From: Petunia secreta
Taxonomy: Eukaryota; Streptophyta; Magnoliopsida; Solanales; Solanaceae
Length of the DNA: 64,000 nucleotides
Direction of reading: 5' to 3'
NCBI GenBank assembly: GCA_029990175.1
Contig: JARKIP010000010.1
Coordinates: 47,300,001-47,364,000, forward strand
Numbering within the stretch: the first letter of the stretch is position 1; every line of letters starts with the position of its first letter. Both the position numbers and the translations under genes were made by a program. The notes under the pieces were generated by a model. That model saw only the letters and a program-made list of their open reading frames with translations, was not told the origin of the DNA and did no database searches. Shown here one piece after another: positions 1 to 12,000 of the stretch.

Positions 1-934
1 AATGACAGTTCTCACAGTAACCATCTTGGCTACAGGGGAAAATGTCTCATGGTAGTCAAGTCCCTCTTGTTGGGTGTAGCCTTTAGCTACCAGTCTTGCT
101 TTGAACCTATCCACTTCACCATTAGCTTTGTATTTTATTTTGTACACCCATTTTGAACCAATGGGGTGCTTGCCAGGAGGCAAAGTGACAATCTCCCAAG
201 TGTTGTTGTCCTTAAGTGCCTGCAACTCTTGGTCCATAGCATGGAGCCACCTGTCATCTTTAGCAGCCTGTGCATATGTCTTAGGCTCAGTATATGTGGA
301 GAAGGCAGTCAAGTATGCTTGGTAATGTGCTGGTAAGTGCTCATAGGAGACAAAGTTGGCTATTGGGTAAGCCACCTCCTTGTGCCCTTTGCTGGTGGTT
401 ACAAAATCCTTGAGCCAAATTGGAGGCCCTGCTTTCCTAGAAGGCCTAGGATGTGTGTGAGCTGGGGAAGGAACCTCAGTGGATGGCTCCAAGTTCCTTA
501 GTGGATCCTCAGGTGCAGTGATTGTCTCTTCTGGTTCAGCCTGAACTGAGGAAGAAGGATTAGCTGCATTTGAAGTGTCCAAAGGAGCACCCTCACATTG
601 TGGCACAACTTCTGGTGGCAAGAAGGGAGGGTCATCATCATTGTCACCAAAAGCAGAAGGAAAGATATCATTATATACCAGCTGCATCACTGTGTCTTCA
701 GTGTGTTGGGCACCTGTCTGTGTGGACTGAATGAACATATCAGGATCAGTAGATACTGGCTTCTTGAATGGAAAATCAGATTCTCTGAAAACAACATCTC
801 TACTGACTAGTATGACTCTTGCTTCCATGTCATATAGTCTATATCCTTTCTGAGTCTCAGAATAGCCAATGAACACTGTCATCTTTGCCCTAGGAGCAAA
901 TTTGTCACCTCTTGGTAGAGCTGCAGCATAGGCC
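1..934 (-). pseudogene. copia integrase C-terminus, linker and start of reverse transcriptase
   Basis: Continuation of the same polyprotein in another frame, reading from about 934 to the window edge without a stop that I can see. It begins with the end of the integrase (AYAAALPRGDKF, FIGYSETQKGYRLYD), passes through a proline-rich linker, and enters the RVT_2 reverse transcriptase (WVYKIKYKANGEVDRFKARL, then KGYTQQEGLDYHETFSPVA). Because only one small indel separates it from the upstream frame, the element may have been coding-competent until recently. The YVDD box and RNase H lie outside the window. Confidence 0.85.
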
Positions 935-3082
935 AAACACCCTTAAGTGATCCAGTGTTGCCTGCTTCCCATAAAGAACTGTGTATGGACTTTGATTCTG
1001 TAGAACTGCTGTGGGAAGCCTGTTGATAAGATACACTGCAGTTTTCACACAATCTCCCCAGAATCTGGTTGGGACTCCACTTTGAAATTTGAGTGCTCTA
1101 GCCATTTCCAGAATGTGTCTATGTTTTCTCTCCACAACACCATTTTGTTGTGGAGTGTATGGACAGCTACTTTGGTGAATGATGCCAAGAGACACCAGTA
1201 GTTCATTACAACTGGAGTTAAAAAATTCTGTCCCATTATCTGACCTTAGAGCTTTAACAGAAACACCAAACTGATTCTTTATTAGCAGCAGGAAATTCTT
1301 AAGTACAACAGGGACTTCATTTTTTGACTGAAGTAGACACAGCCAGGTATACCTGCTGAAATCATCAACAATGGTCACAAAGTACTGCTTCCTATCATAA
1401 GTGGGAACTCTATAAGGTCCCCAAACATCTAGGTGCAACAACTGAAAAATTTCTGATGTCCTAGTACTACTATATGGAAACTGTAGTCTGCATTGCTTTG
1501 CTAATGGACAAATGTCACAACCTGTGGTCTCCTTGGTATCAATTTCATCTTGCAGTCCTGGAATTTGATGAAGAGATCTTATTGAGGCATGTCCAAACCT
1601 GTGATGCCATAGTGTTGTTTGTACTTCCCTTTTTACTATATTTCCAGCTGTTACTGAACCTGCAGTCTTCTTCATTACATATAGCCCATTCAGCTCCTTA
1701 CCAGTCCCCAAGACCTTGCCACTGTGTAGATCCTGAAAGACACAGTACCCAGGATAAAAAGTGACAGAACAGCTGAGGTCTTTAGTAAGCTTGGAGACTG
1801 ACAATAGGTTAAATTTGAACTCTGGTGCATGTAACACATTACTTATACAATGTTCTGCTAGGATTTGCACTTTCCCTGTGTGTGTTATAGCACATTTATC
1901 ACCAGTAGGTAACTGAACACCATTTTCTGTTTCCCATTTCACTTCTACCAATTCACTCAGTAAATTTCTATTTGAAGTGATATGATGTGAGGCTCCTGAG
2001 TCTATGATCCAGTCAGAGGATGAAGCATGTGACATCAAAGAAACTATACCTGCCAGGTTGTTAGGGTACTCAGTTTCTGATTCTTTGTTCAGCATTCCTA
2101 TGAATTTTTTGTACTCCTCTCTAGTCAGCATATGTCCCTGGTCCTTACTACTGCTGCCATTGCTTGACTCTGCATTAGCATTGTTTGCATAGGGTCTACT
2201 TCCCCCACTATTGGATTTCTGCTTGCTTTTGAACTCATCAGAGGTTTTCTTGCTTTTGAAATCCTCAGGGTATCCAATCAACCTGTAGCAGTTTTCCTTC
2301 AAGTGACCTTTACAACCACATTCCTCACAGATCAATGAGGACTTCTTCTGTCTGTAGTTCTTGTACTTTCCAGCCATCATGGTTAAAGGTTCTCTATTCC
2401 CATCTATCACTCCCAGAGTTCTCTGACTCTCCTCTTGTATCACAATAGCATATGCTTCATTCACATTGACAGGGGGGTTTCTTAATAGAACATTACTTCT
2501 CACATTGCTATAGCTTTCATTCAAGCCCATTAGAAACTGTAAAAGCCTTTGCTGTTCTAAATGTATTACATATGGCCTCGACTCTACACAATCACAGGAG
2601 GGAGAGGGAACAAGGACATCCAATTCATCCCATAAATCCTTCATTTTAGAATAGTATGTAGTGACTGAGCTTGTACCTTGTGTTAGGGTTGCAATTTCTG
2701 TCCAAATTTGATAAATCCTTGTCAAATTTGATCTGTCAAATCGTTCCTTGAAATCATTCCACACCTTCTTTGCACTTGAGGCATATACTATGCTTGGTAG
2801 GAATTCTGCAGAGACAGTGCTACCAATCCAAGACAAGACCACAGCATTACATTTCTCCCACTGCGATCCTAATTCTCCTTTGTACATACTCTTCACACAA
2901 GTTCCATCTATGAACCCTAGCTTCCCTTTTCCAAGTAGTGCCATCTTCATCGATCTGCTCCACAGTGCATAGTTTTCAGGGCCTGTGAGTCTGATCGGAA
3001 TCAATACCAAACCTGGTGCATCAGAAGCTTGGAGAAACAAAGGATGATTGTGGTCAAGAGTTCCAATTGTTCCATCTGCCAT
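905..3082 (-). CDS. copia gag-protease-integrase polyprotein, N-terminal 725 codons
   Basis: Encodes the capsid and the first enzymes of a copia retrotransposon. From the N-terminus: a UBN2-type gag domain (about residues 20-230), a CCHC zinc knuckle CEECGCKGHLKENC near residue 251, an aspartic protease with DSGASHH near residue 360, the GAG-pre-integrase segment (LWHHRFGHAS, about 490) and the integrase core with Asp in HLDVWG (about 547), Asp in SDNGTEF (about 612) and Glu in NGVVERKHRH (about 648). The ATG at 3082 begins MADGTIG and lies about 80 bases after the primer binding site, usual for copia. The frame ends early at 905 because of a frameshift near 931-936: the sequence runs VFG then LCCSS, whereas the next frame resumes AYAAALPRGDKF. 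About 8 bases (a repeated TTTGG-like stretch) seem to be missing. Confidence 0.9.
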   Translation of the reverse strand: MADGTIGTLDHNHPLFLQASDAPGLVLIPIRLTGPENYALWSRSMKMALLGKGKLGFIDGTCVKSMYKGELGSQWEKCNAVVLSWIGSTVSAEFLPSIVYASSAKKVWNDFKERFDRSNLTRIYQIWTEIATLTQGTSSVTTYYSKMKDLWDELDVLVPSPSCDCVESRPYVIHLEQQRLLQFLMGLNESYSNVRSNVLLRNPPVNVNEAYAIVIQEESQRTLGVIDGNREPLTMMAGKYKNYRQKKSSLICEECGCKGHLKENCYRLIGYPEDFKSKKTSDEFKSKQKSNSGGSRPYANNANAESSNGSSSKDQGHMLTREEYKKFIGMLNKESETEYPNNLAGIVSLMSHASSSDWIIDSGASHHITSNRNLLSELVEVKWETENGVQLPTGDKCAITHTGKVQILAEHCISNVLHAPEFKFNLLSVSKLTKDLSCSVTFYPGYCVFQDLHSGKVLGTGKELNGLYVMKKTAGSVTAGNIVKREVQTTLWHHRFGHASIRSLHQIPGLQDEIDTKETTGCDICPLAKQCRLQFPYSSTRTSEIFQLLHLDVWGPYRVPTYDRKQYFVTIVDDFSRYTWLCLLQSKNEVPVVLKNFLLLIKNQFGVSVKALRSDNGTEFFNSSCNELLVSLGIIHQSSCPYTPQQNGVVERKHRHILEMARALKFQSGVPTRFWGDCVKTAVYLINRLPTAVLQNQSPYTVLYGKQATLDHLRVFGLCCSSTKR

Positions 3083-3160
3083 TGTTGTAAAGTTTCAAGC
3101 TTAAACAATGTCGAGAGCAGATTAATTTTGTGGGATTCTTTTGTGAGCTAAGCCCTAATT

Positions 3161-3176
3161 GCCCGCTCTGATACCA
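3161..3176 (-). other. primer binding site, initiator tRNA-Met type
   Basis: The minus strand reads TGGTATCAGAGCGGGC directly after the LTR end. TGGTATCAGAGC is the usual plant retrotransposon site complementary to the 3' end of initiator tRNA-Met. Confidence 0.9.
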
Positions 3177-3411
3177 TGTTAAAAAGGGAGAGATTGGAAG
3201 AGGAAGAACTCATTTCATTATTGGTAATGCTTACAATCAGTTTCTTAGCTCAGCTAAGACTATTTATAGAAAGCTTAGTAGCTTAGTGATCAAGCTAACT
3301 CTAAGTTAGTTACTAACTAACTAACTGTACTAACTGATCCTATTAGTTACTGAATTTGACACTTTGGTCCTCATCTCTGATCTTCAGCAGCTTCTGCACA
3401 GCTGCTCAACA
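3177..3411 (-). repeat. 5' LTR of the copia element (235 bp)
   Basis: The boundaries are TG (3177) and CA (3411) on the plus strand; on the element's strand it starts TGTTGAGCAG and ends TTTTTAACA directly before the primer binding site. A TATA-like CTATAAATAG lies on the minus strand around 3266-3275. The outer end abuts bHLH coding sequence. The second LTR is outside the window, so the assignment rests on the primer binding site, the terminal dinucleotides and the abrupt change to coding DNA. Confidence 0.85.
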
Positions 3412-3561
3412 CGTAGTGATGTTGAAAGGCAAAGAAGGCGAGAAATGGCTCATCTTTACCAGCGTTTACGCATTCTTATTCCTTCAAAGTATCTCAAGGT
3501 CAGTAATATGTTTATACTACATCAAGCTTTTCTTTTGAAAAAGAGGAAATGGTCCAACTGC

Positions 3562-3616
3562 CTCTTCTTCTTCTTCTTCTTCTTCTTCTTCTTCTTCTTT
3601 TTTTTTTTTTTTTTTT
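3562..3616 (+). repeat. CTT microsatellite running into a T tract
   Basis: About a dozen CTT repeats followed by an uninterrupted T run, inside intron 1 of the bHLH gene. It gives a pyrimidine-rich tract but lies far from the acceptor at 3918. Confidence 0.95.
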
Positions 3617-4442
3617 CCATAGGAAATGTCTTAAGTTTACCTTCCATTATACTTTGAGGTTATCTAACGAAGTTCAAACTTAAAGTTCAATGAAAGAAAA
3701 AATTAAATTATTTTCAAAAGTATATTTGTAAAATTTTCTAGACATATTTTCACATGTGAAATCTCACTTAGTCCATGTTGGTACTACGTGAAAGACAAAG
3801 GCCAAGTACAAGACAATTTGCCTACGAAAATAAGTATGAATGATTCTAAATTATAAAAGAAGAGTAAAATTAAGATATTTCACATTGTTTTAATTTGGGT
3901 GTTTTATGATTGAAACAGGGAAAGAGATCAATCTCTGATCATTTAGAAGAGATTGTAGAATATATAAAAGATTTGAGGAAGAACATACATGAGCAAGAAA
4001 AAAAGAGAGAAAATTTATTGAAAGAAAGGAGAAATATTGCTACATCCAGTAATAGTGCATCATCATCTTGCATGAAAAGGTTTTCTTATGCGGATCTTGA
4101 TCATAAAGATGATGAGGATAAAATAAGTGTGAAAACATGTAAGGCCGGAATAGAAGTGTCTATGAGTACTGCTGCTGGTTTGGTAGGAGGAATGAAACTT
4201 TCTAAAGTGCTTAGGCTTCTCATTCAAGAAGGGCTGCTGATTAATAGCTGTGTTTCCTCCAAAGTAAATCAAAGGCTTCTTCACATTATTGAATCTCAGG
4301 TTATATTGATGTCTTTTAGGAGTAATCTATATGTGACAGTTTTCTTGTTTCAATTTTATCATCTTTTCTAAGTTAAAGGAGCAGATACGCTCTACTTAAT
4401 CAATAAAATTAAAACACATTTAGTATCGAAGTAGTAGTAATT

Positions 4443-4466
4443 TGTGTGTGTGTGTGTGTGTGTGTG
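4443..4466 (+). repeat. TG dinucleotide microsatellite
   Basis: About 12 TG repeats followed by T in intron 2 of the bHLH gene (4300-5305). Otherwise that 1-kb intron is AT-rich and I recognise nothing in it. Confidence 0.95.
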
Positions 4467-5377
4467 TTTTTTTCTTTCCAAATGGGAAATATGGAGAGCT
4501 ATCCCATAAATTTCTGTAATTGAACCGAAAGAACATTCCTCATTGTGACCTGGGTAAATATATTTGCAAACAACTTAAACTTCTCATTTTATTACGTATT
4601 AATGACAAATTTTAATAGCCACACAAATGTTAAAGTATGTTTAAGATCATGAATTTCAAAAGTTTCATAATCATACAAATATTCTGGAATGTATAAGAAA
4701 CCTTTCTTGTAAGTCCATACTCAATCAAATATATTTATATAAATTGATGAAGCTTACCGAGTATTGAGATCTGAACCTTATGTCTATTACGCTCAGCAGT
4801 AACTCGGCCTTTTTGCACTAGATAATTTAACGAAACGAGAATAGCAGAATTTGATTTTGATACCACCTTAAAGAACTGAAGATCCTATGCAAAGTCTTTA
4901 GACAATATGACTGAAATAACACATAAATACTAGAGTAGCTATTATATACTTCCAATTTGATTTGATATTTTTGCACAACTAATGTGTGACGTTGTGTATC
5001 TCTATTATTCTAGCTAGTGATGTTTTTCTTCTTTAATTTGGTTTTTGAAATGTTCAAAGTAAAAATATTAAGCTGCACAATGGTATCATAGATATGATCA
5101 CGCACTACAGATAAATTTTCATGAGTATGAGCTTGCTAGTTCACGTGAGTGAAGAATAATCAAATGGGGTTTTGCCTCTCTTGAAAGCTATATAGATCAC
5201 CAAAGTTTTGCTATATCTTGCATCGTTGATCAGTTGGTCTACTCGTATTGTAGAAATTCGAAATGCATGGACATCGTTGAATTTATTTTCTATTTATACA
5301 TTCAGGTGGATACAGAGAGGATCATTGATGTAGAACAGCTGCGGTCCAAGTTGATAAATATAGAGCATAATGTGTGA

Positions 5378-6090
5378 TTCTTCACTCCTTGGCTTTTCTT
5401 TCTTGTTTTGTTTCTTTTGATGGGAAACGGCCCTCTTTTATACTATGTTGTGCATATGAAATAAGTCAATTGACAAGTTTCTTTATTATAGTTTTAAGTT
5501 TTTTAATTAAAAGGGACGATTTATATAATCAAACGTCTTATCAAAGCGAGTAAAGGCTGATGATCTTGGGTTTAAGCCGCATGGTTACCAAATGAATGCA
5601 AATCTTTCCGTACCTTCTAGTCTTCTCCCTGTTGTAAAGTTGGTCTTTCTCCTTCATCCCTCCCTTCTATGTAGGGGTCCACTCTTAAACTTTCACTTCT
5701 TTAACTCTTCTTAGGTTCGAAGTGGCAATTGGTAAAATATGAATTATTTAATAATGATAAAGAGAACTCATAATTCAAAGACTTTTTGTTTTTCGAAATG
5801 GTATATAGCAAAGATAAATTCAAATCCACATTTATTTTTTCCAAGATCGATTTCATAACTTCTATAAGTACTAATCAAGTATAGAGTAACAGTTGAATTT
5901 GTTATAAAAATGGCAATCACAGAAACATGCTAAGAAATTGTGGTACTAAAATGTTTACTCAAAGTCTTCACAGAGTATTCTCTGTTAATAACCAATTCTT
6001 CTCTTAATCTGCAGACTTGTATTCATGCGACCATTGAATTGAAGTGCTTGAACAATTAACGAGACAAATTAATTAATACTGGATGTTCAT
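5378..6090. other. intergenic region between convergent genes
   Basis: AT-rich spacer between the bHLH stop codon and the TBL stop codon. It must contain both 3' untranslated regions. I see no open reading frame, RNA gene or repeat in it. Confidence 0.6.
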
Positions 6091-9000
6091 TTAAGTAATA
6101 AGGTTATAGAATATCGCATTCCAAGTATCAGGAACTCCTGCTAAACACCAATGGCTGCAATCCATTCCTGTTCTTCCACCCAACCCATAAATTGAAGGAT
6201 GTCCATCTTTACGCAATAGGGAAAGGTTAGTGACATCAAGCAATGTCACTGGCTTTTCAATTGTGCTCAATAAATTCTTCAGCACGGTCAATGCAGGGGG
6301 CAAGCCTCCTGGATATGTCGAACCACTTACCGGTTGCCTCTGACCTAAGCAAGTTTTCACGCCTGGTTGATTCCAATCAGTACCACTGTTGGTTTCACCA
6401 AGAAGAAAATTAGTGAGGATATGATCAAGTAGCAAATTTATTTCTTGCCCACGACTAGTGAATAAGATTTTTCTTTTTAAAACATAGGGTTAGTTTTAAC
6501 GATGGTCATTCAACTTTTAATTTATTAACCTACCGATCACCTAATTGGTCAACTCTTTAGCACTTACTTGTAATGTGATGGAGAAATTCCTTGAAAGAAA
6601 ACCATAGTTTTTGCAGGATCAATGTTGGTATCAATCCACTTGGCCCATGTAAATAAAGCCTTTCCAAAGGCAACCACACGGTCCATGTCTTTATAGTATT
6701 GGCCTCCTATTTCAATATAATCCCATCTGCAAAAACCAAGTGACAGCAATTAAGGGGATGTGAAGTTTTGACTTTTGAATTGTGTTGAGATAAAATTGAC
6801 ATTAAGCAAGTAGCTAGAGCTTACGGCTGAGTGGCTCCTCTGCGATTCCACCAATGCCAAGTATTGAAGATAAGCATGTCAATTCCTTTCCACAACTTGC
6901 CACCTTTGATCGAGTCTAGTTTTAAGATTCTGCCCTTTTCTTCCTTCACAACATCCACCAAATACACACTCCGATCTAACATCACATCAATTCCATAATC
7001 CTGAAACCCGCAGTGCTTTTTTAGCTTAACAATTTAAGTTGAATTTAGAGTGCGAAAGGGAAGTCGAGCAGAGGTGCGGTAACACACTACACCTAAGTTT
7101 GTGGCACCATAAAGTGTAAGATTTAGGCTCACCATTTAAACCTCACACGACAACTTCTATTATTAGTGAAGCTCAAACTAAAGTTTCTCTGTGAAATGAG
7201 ATTGCTTATGGAATTTTCCTGCTAGACTAATTTTCCTTGATTGTACCATTTATGCGTATTAATTACTGAGCAAATATCTTTTTGGAAACATGACAAAAAA
7301 TAATTACCAAGAAACTGAATATAGAGACATCGCCAACTCTGGTTGCGTTGTAATTGGTCTTAGGGACTGCTGTGTAAAGAAGGCAAACAAGCGACTGCCA
7401 CTGGTTTCGGCTGAGAGAATCTCCCACGAACATAATGCTTTTCCCTTTGAATTTCTGCAAGAACAGCTGTCCGTCAAATCTGCACAAGCCAAAATAGAAA
7501 AAAAAAATGAGATTTTTCAGCTGCTTTAAAAAAGACAAGCAAGAAAAGCTTGCACTACTTGAGTTCTACAGTTTTACATGGGTTGTGTAAGATATCTCAA
7601 AGGGGTTTGCTAAAGATTTTGGAATACTCAACTTATGGTCTTAAAGTTTTGATTTGGATGTTCTAATTCTTTGACATGGTACTCCAATCAATCATTAATA
7701 GGCTTATTCACATTGTTCGCTCGCTATTAGTAGTAAATACTAAAGTTTACATGCATTTAATTTTGATAAAATTTTGCTTGTACAGAACAAAATTCTCCAT
7801 GTGCCAATATGTCTCATCAGTTCATACTGTAGTGTCCAAATCCGAATTAAGTATGTGAAACAAACGTCAAGGTATTCAATTTGCTTTAAGATCCTCCAAA
7901 GCTCTTTATGTCTATTTTATAGTGACAGTTCAGCCACCATAATGAAATGATTAGTTTACAACTGGAAATCTGATAAACAACTGAGAGGGACCCTACAGGG
8001 TAATTTAATAGAGCAACAAGAAACAAACATCCTAGAACACCAGCAGTGTTGTCCGTGACATTCATTAACGACACTTTATTAGTCAGTATTTTCTTATTAG
8101 CACATGGGAGGGAGGTTCTATGTCAGATATATTTCACCTTCCAGTATGTTATCTTAAGCAGTAAAATATGTCATGATCTCCAATTAAATTCAGGGGTTTA
8201 AAATCTGTTTTGAACAGAGAACATTTCTACGTATTGATCTTCATTCTTCATCAAGTGGTCAAGATCTCAATTGGTTTCCTTCTTTCTTTAAATGTTCTCC
8301 TTCTTCACTCGATTAATCACACCCTTCACGTACTACAATTTTAAATCAAGAATGTACTCTTACTATAGGAACGGGGAACCCCTTGATCACCTAAAAGACC
8401 AGAGAGTGCAATGCCAATATAACAGATTTGAGTTTCAGTAGCCAATTCCGTGAAAAATAACTACTGTATCAATTGATAAACATTATGTACTAAAATTGCT
8501 TGTGTATAATTAGGACCCGTTTGTCCATACAAAGTTTTTCACTGTCTTCAAATATGTTTTGAAAAATATGTTTGTCCATAAAATCTTATGATTTTTTCAA
8601 CTTTTTTTTGAAAAATCAAAAAGTGGTTTAGATCACTTTTTCAAGTCTTTTCAAAAAAAAATTTCTCCACTAACAAAACTCTACATTTTTCTCAAGTGAA
8701 ATATATATGTAAACACATTCAACTTGCAAATACGATTTTCATCTCTAACTTCAAAAAAATCAAATATATTTTAAAATTTATGACCAAACGGCCACTTAAT
8801 GTACTGTATAAGTAGGCATACCTCCAAACATAAAGAATTATTTTTTCATCATCTCCAATAACTATTTTCTTTTACTTTTCCATGCACAAATAATCTTAGC
8901 CGGAGGGTACCATTTGCAGGCCCATTGTAGAACGTGGCAAGTTTTAATTTAAGCAAATAATTAAACGATTTTTTTACACTATATACCCATGAAATTTAAA

Positions 9001-12000
9001 GTATTTATAAGTCCTACCTATTAAAAATTACACTACCCATAAAATTAAAAATATTTACCAACCTACTCATTTATTACTGTATATCTTTGTTATACCTTAT
9101 GGGTGTATACCTTTAAGGTATACTACTACATAAATAATATAATATACAAGTCTAAATATAAATATATACTTTTACGGTATAATACATAAATAATACTATA
9201 TAAATCTAGATGGGTAGGACATGTAAATAGTTTATGGATAGCCTTATAAATATAAAACTTATGGGTAGAAATAGATAGATATTTTGATTTTGATGGGTAT
9301 TTTTGTAAATCTCCCATAATTAAAAGCATAAAAGACCACCAGCTGGACAAACTGAACCCAAATATTACAAGGAATCTCCACATCAATCGTCCACTTCATG
9401 TTTATATCCCCTTAGCTGTTATATATAGATTATAGCTAATTATACACGGCTGCATATATACTCCCTCCATTCTATTTTATGTGACATATTTTTCTTTTTG
9501 GTCTGTTTCGAAAAGAATGACAAATTTTTTTATTTAGTAACAATTCAACTTTATAGATGATTCTCAACCACACAAATTTCTGTAGATTTATTTTAAACCA
9601 CAAGTTTTAAAAGTCTTCCCTATTTTTTAAACTCCGTGTCAAGTCAAACTACCTCACATAATATGGGACGGAGGGAGTATTATATATAGATTATATATAT
9701 ATATTATACATCCACCGGTTAGTTTTTATTTAAACAGTTAAGTAAGTGACTATTTAGATAATTTCTTATATTAAAAAGGAATTTTTACGTGGGCTGCCCA
9801 CAAAAGTAAAATATTTATATTTTTGTACCCATTTAAAGTTGGTTTTCATTAGCTGCCCATTTTACCTACTTTATTTACACTCTATGCCCATTAGGCCCAT
9901 TTTATTTACTAGTCCAGCCCCTTAGCACACCTTTATAAGCCCCCAAAGACCCATCAATTCCCTCATTTCAAACCCTAGCTGTATAGATTGGGTTTACTCT
10001 TAGCACAAATTTTGCTCCAGCACCGAAAATCTCCTCTACCACCACACCGCCAGAGCTCCGCCATCGGACCGTCGCCGAAAAATACAAATCATACCTTCTT
10101 CAAACCCTCTTAATACTCTCTTTTTATTTCCACAATTATTTCTTATCAAATTCTTGTCGTTTGACGTAGATCTAACTTTGAGTGGCGAAAACCAAACTCG
10201 GTTATTAGTTTGAACAATATCATTGAGGTTCTTTGTGAGCTTAAATATTGATTAGAGGTTAGTTTGTTGGAGAAATTTAAAAATCTCCATTAATGAAGCT
10301 TGATAAAGCTTAAAAATAAAAAAGTAAATTTAGTGATTTCTCTGTTGTTCTCAAAAATTGAAGTTCGAGCTTTCATCCTTATGTAGTTTAGAGTTTATGG
10401 TTGAAGTTACATCAATTATGGAGAAGTTTGAATTGAGAGCTTTGAAGAACCCAAAGTTGTACACGAACAAAGCATTGAGTTTTGAATTTTGGAATAGCTT
10501 ATGTTCTGCTGTTGCTTGCACTTACTGTTACATACTTGGTCCAGTAGAGTAATACTTAATAGATAATGAAAGTACTTTCTAGCTAATTGAATTTTTTAAT
10601 ACATGTATAGGGCATAGTGATTATTTATCAAATTCATTTATGTAACTTTCTCCCAATATTCACAGTAGAGATATTTCAAAGATTTCATTCTTGGCTTCTG
10701 ATTTGTAAAGCAATCAATTCTATGAGGCACTCCAGCGTTTATTGTTTACAAGTTACTCCTATAACATACATATGTGATTTACTTAATGAACTTATTTCAT
10801 GCATCACAAAATCAACATGCACTGTGTATTCTGTTATGTACTATGTTTCATCCATATACTAATAGTTAATCAAAATACAAATTTTCTATTTTTCTTTTCG
10901 GTAATTCGCTAATTCCATATAACTTTCTTTTCTAAAATTCAATTTTGTATTGTTTTTTTTCGGTAAAATATTATCGAAATACTCGAATTAGAGACTTTTT
11001 ATGTATTATGTACTTATTTATATCTGTTATGTAAATACTTGAATAGAAATTAATAATTTAATTTAATAAATATTTATTTTATTTTAAATTATTTTAAATT
11101 AAGTATACTTTTTGGTATACGTAGACTCCTTTGACATACTTTTATTTATTTATTTATATCAATGTGTGAGATATTATTGAATGAATGGATGAATTGGTTT
11201 TAATGTTTAAACAAAGTATACCTTTTTGGTATACCATATATTCTTTTGGTATACCTTTGTGTGTATATCAAAGTGTGATAGGCTATCAAATGAATGGATG
11301 TTTCAATTTTTATTATTATAGACAAAGTATACCTTTTTTGTATACCGTATACTTATTCGGTATACCTTTTATATGTTTGAATAAAAGTGTAAGATGTTAT
11401 CGAATAAGTGGACGTTGCAATTTTTGTTGTTCTGAATGAAGTATACCTTTTTTTTATATACCGTATACTATTTCGGCATACCTTTTTTGTGATAGGATCG
11501 AAATATAAGATGCTATCGAATAAATGAAATTTTTTATTTTTGTTGTTATAACAAATATACTTTTTTGATATACCGCATGCCTTTTTTATAAACTGTATAC
11601 TCTTTTGTGATTGAATCAAAGTGTGCGGCTCTATCGAGCAAATAAATTCCAATTTTTGTTGTTTGGAACAAAGTATACCCTTTTGGTATACTGTATACTC
11701 TTCCAGTATACACTTTAGTGTTTGGATCCAAGTGTGCGATGCTACCGATCAAATAAATATTTCAGTTTTTGTTGTTTTGAACAAAGTATACCCTTTTGGT
11801 GTACTGTATACTCTTCTGGTATACCGTTTTGTGTTTGGATCCAAGTGTGCGATGTTACCAAACGAAAAAATATTTCAGTTTTTGTTGTTTTGAACAAAAT
11901 ATACCCTTTTGGTATATTTTATACTCTTCTGGTATATCCTTTTGTGTTTGGATCCAAGTGTGCGATGCTACCGAGTGAATAAATATTTCAGTTTTTGTTA

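Larger units (their letters stand above)
1..3411 (-). mobile_element. Ty1/copia LTR retrotransposon, left part outside window
   Basis: Minus-strand copia element containing, in transcription order, a 5' LTR (3411-3177), an iMet-type primer binding site (3176-3161), a short leader, and gag-protease-integrase-RT reading to the left edge. The order protease, integrase, RT is diagnostic of copia. RNase H and the 3' LTR lie beyond position 1, so the target duplication cannot be checked. The coding region is almost uninterrupted (one frameshift near 931-936), which suggests a fairly recent insertion. The LTR abuts bHLH coding sequence at 3412. Confidence 0.93.
3412..5377 (+). pseudogene. bHLH transcription factor gene, 5' part cut off by the copia LTR
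   Basis: Three exons are visible: 3412-3498, 3919-4299 and 5306-5377 (TGA stop). Both introns have GT-AG ends and keep one frame. Exon 1 retains DVERQRRREM followed by helix 1 (HLYQRLRILIP); exon 2 begins GKRSISDH (loop and helix 2), then a basic charged stretch and an ACT-like C-terminal domain; exon 3 adds 23 residues ending IEHNV. The intron placed just before the GKRS motif and the ERQRRxEM basic region match the plant group that includes Arabidopsis bHLH36/118/125/126; I do not assign an orthologue. The LTR boundary falls at the very start of the basic region, so the start codon and N-terminus are separated by the whole copia element or lost. A downstream Met in REM could only give an HLH protein lacking most of the DNA-binding basic residues. 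Confidence 0.88.

Noticed and set aside
3412..3498. Taking the bHLH gene as intact with a start inside the LTR
   Set aside because: The in-frame sequence before 3412 is LTR, and family members have a separate N-terminal region before the basic domain.
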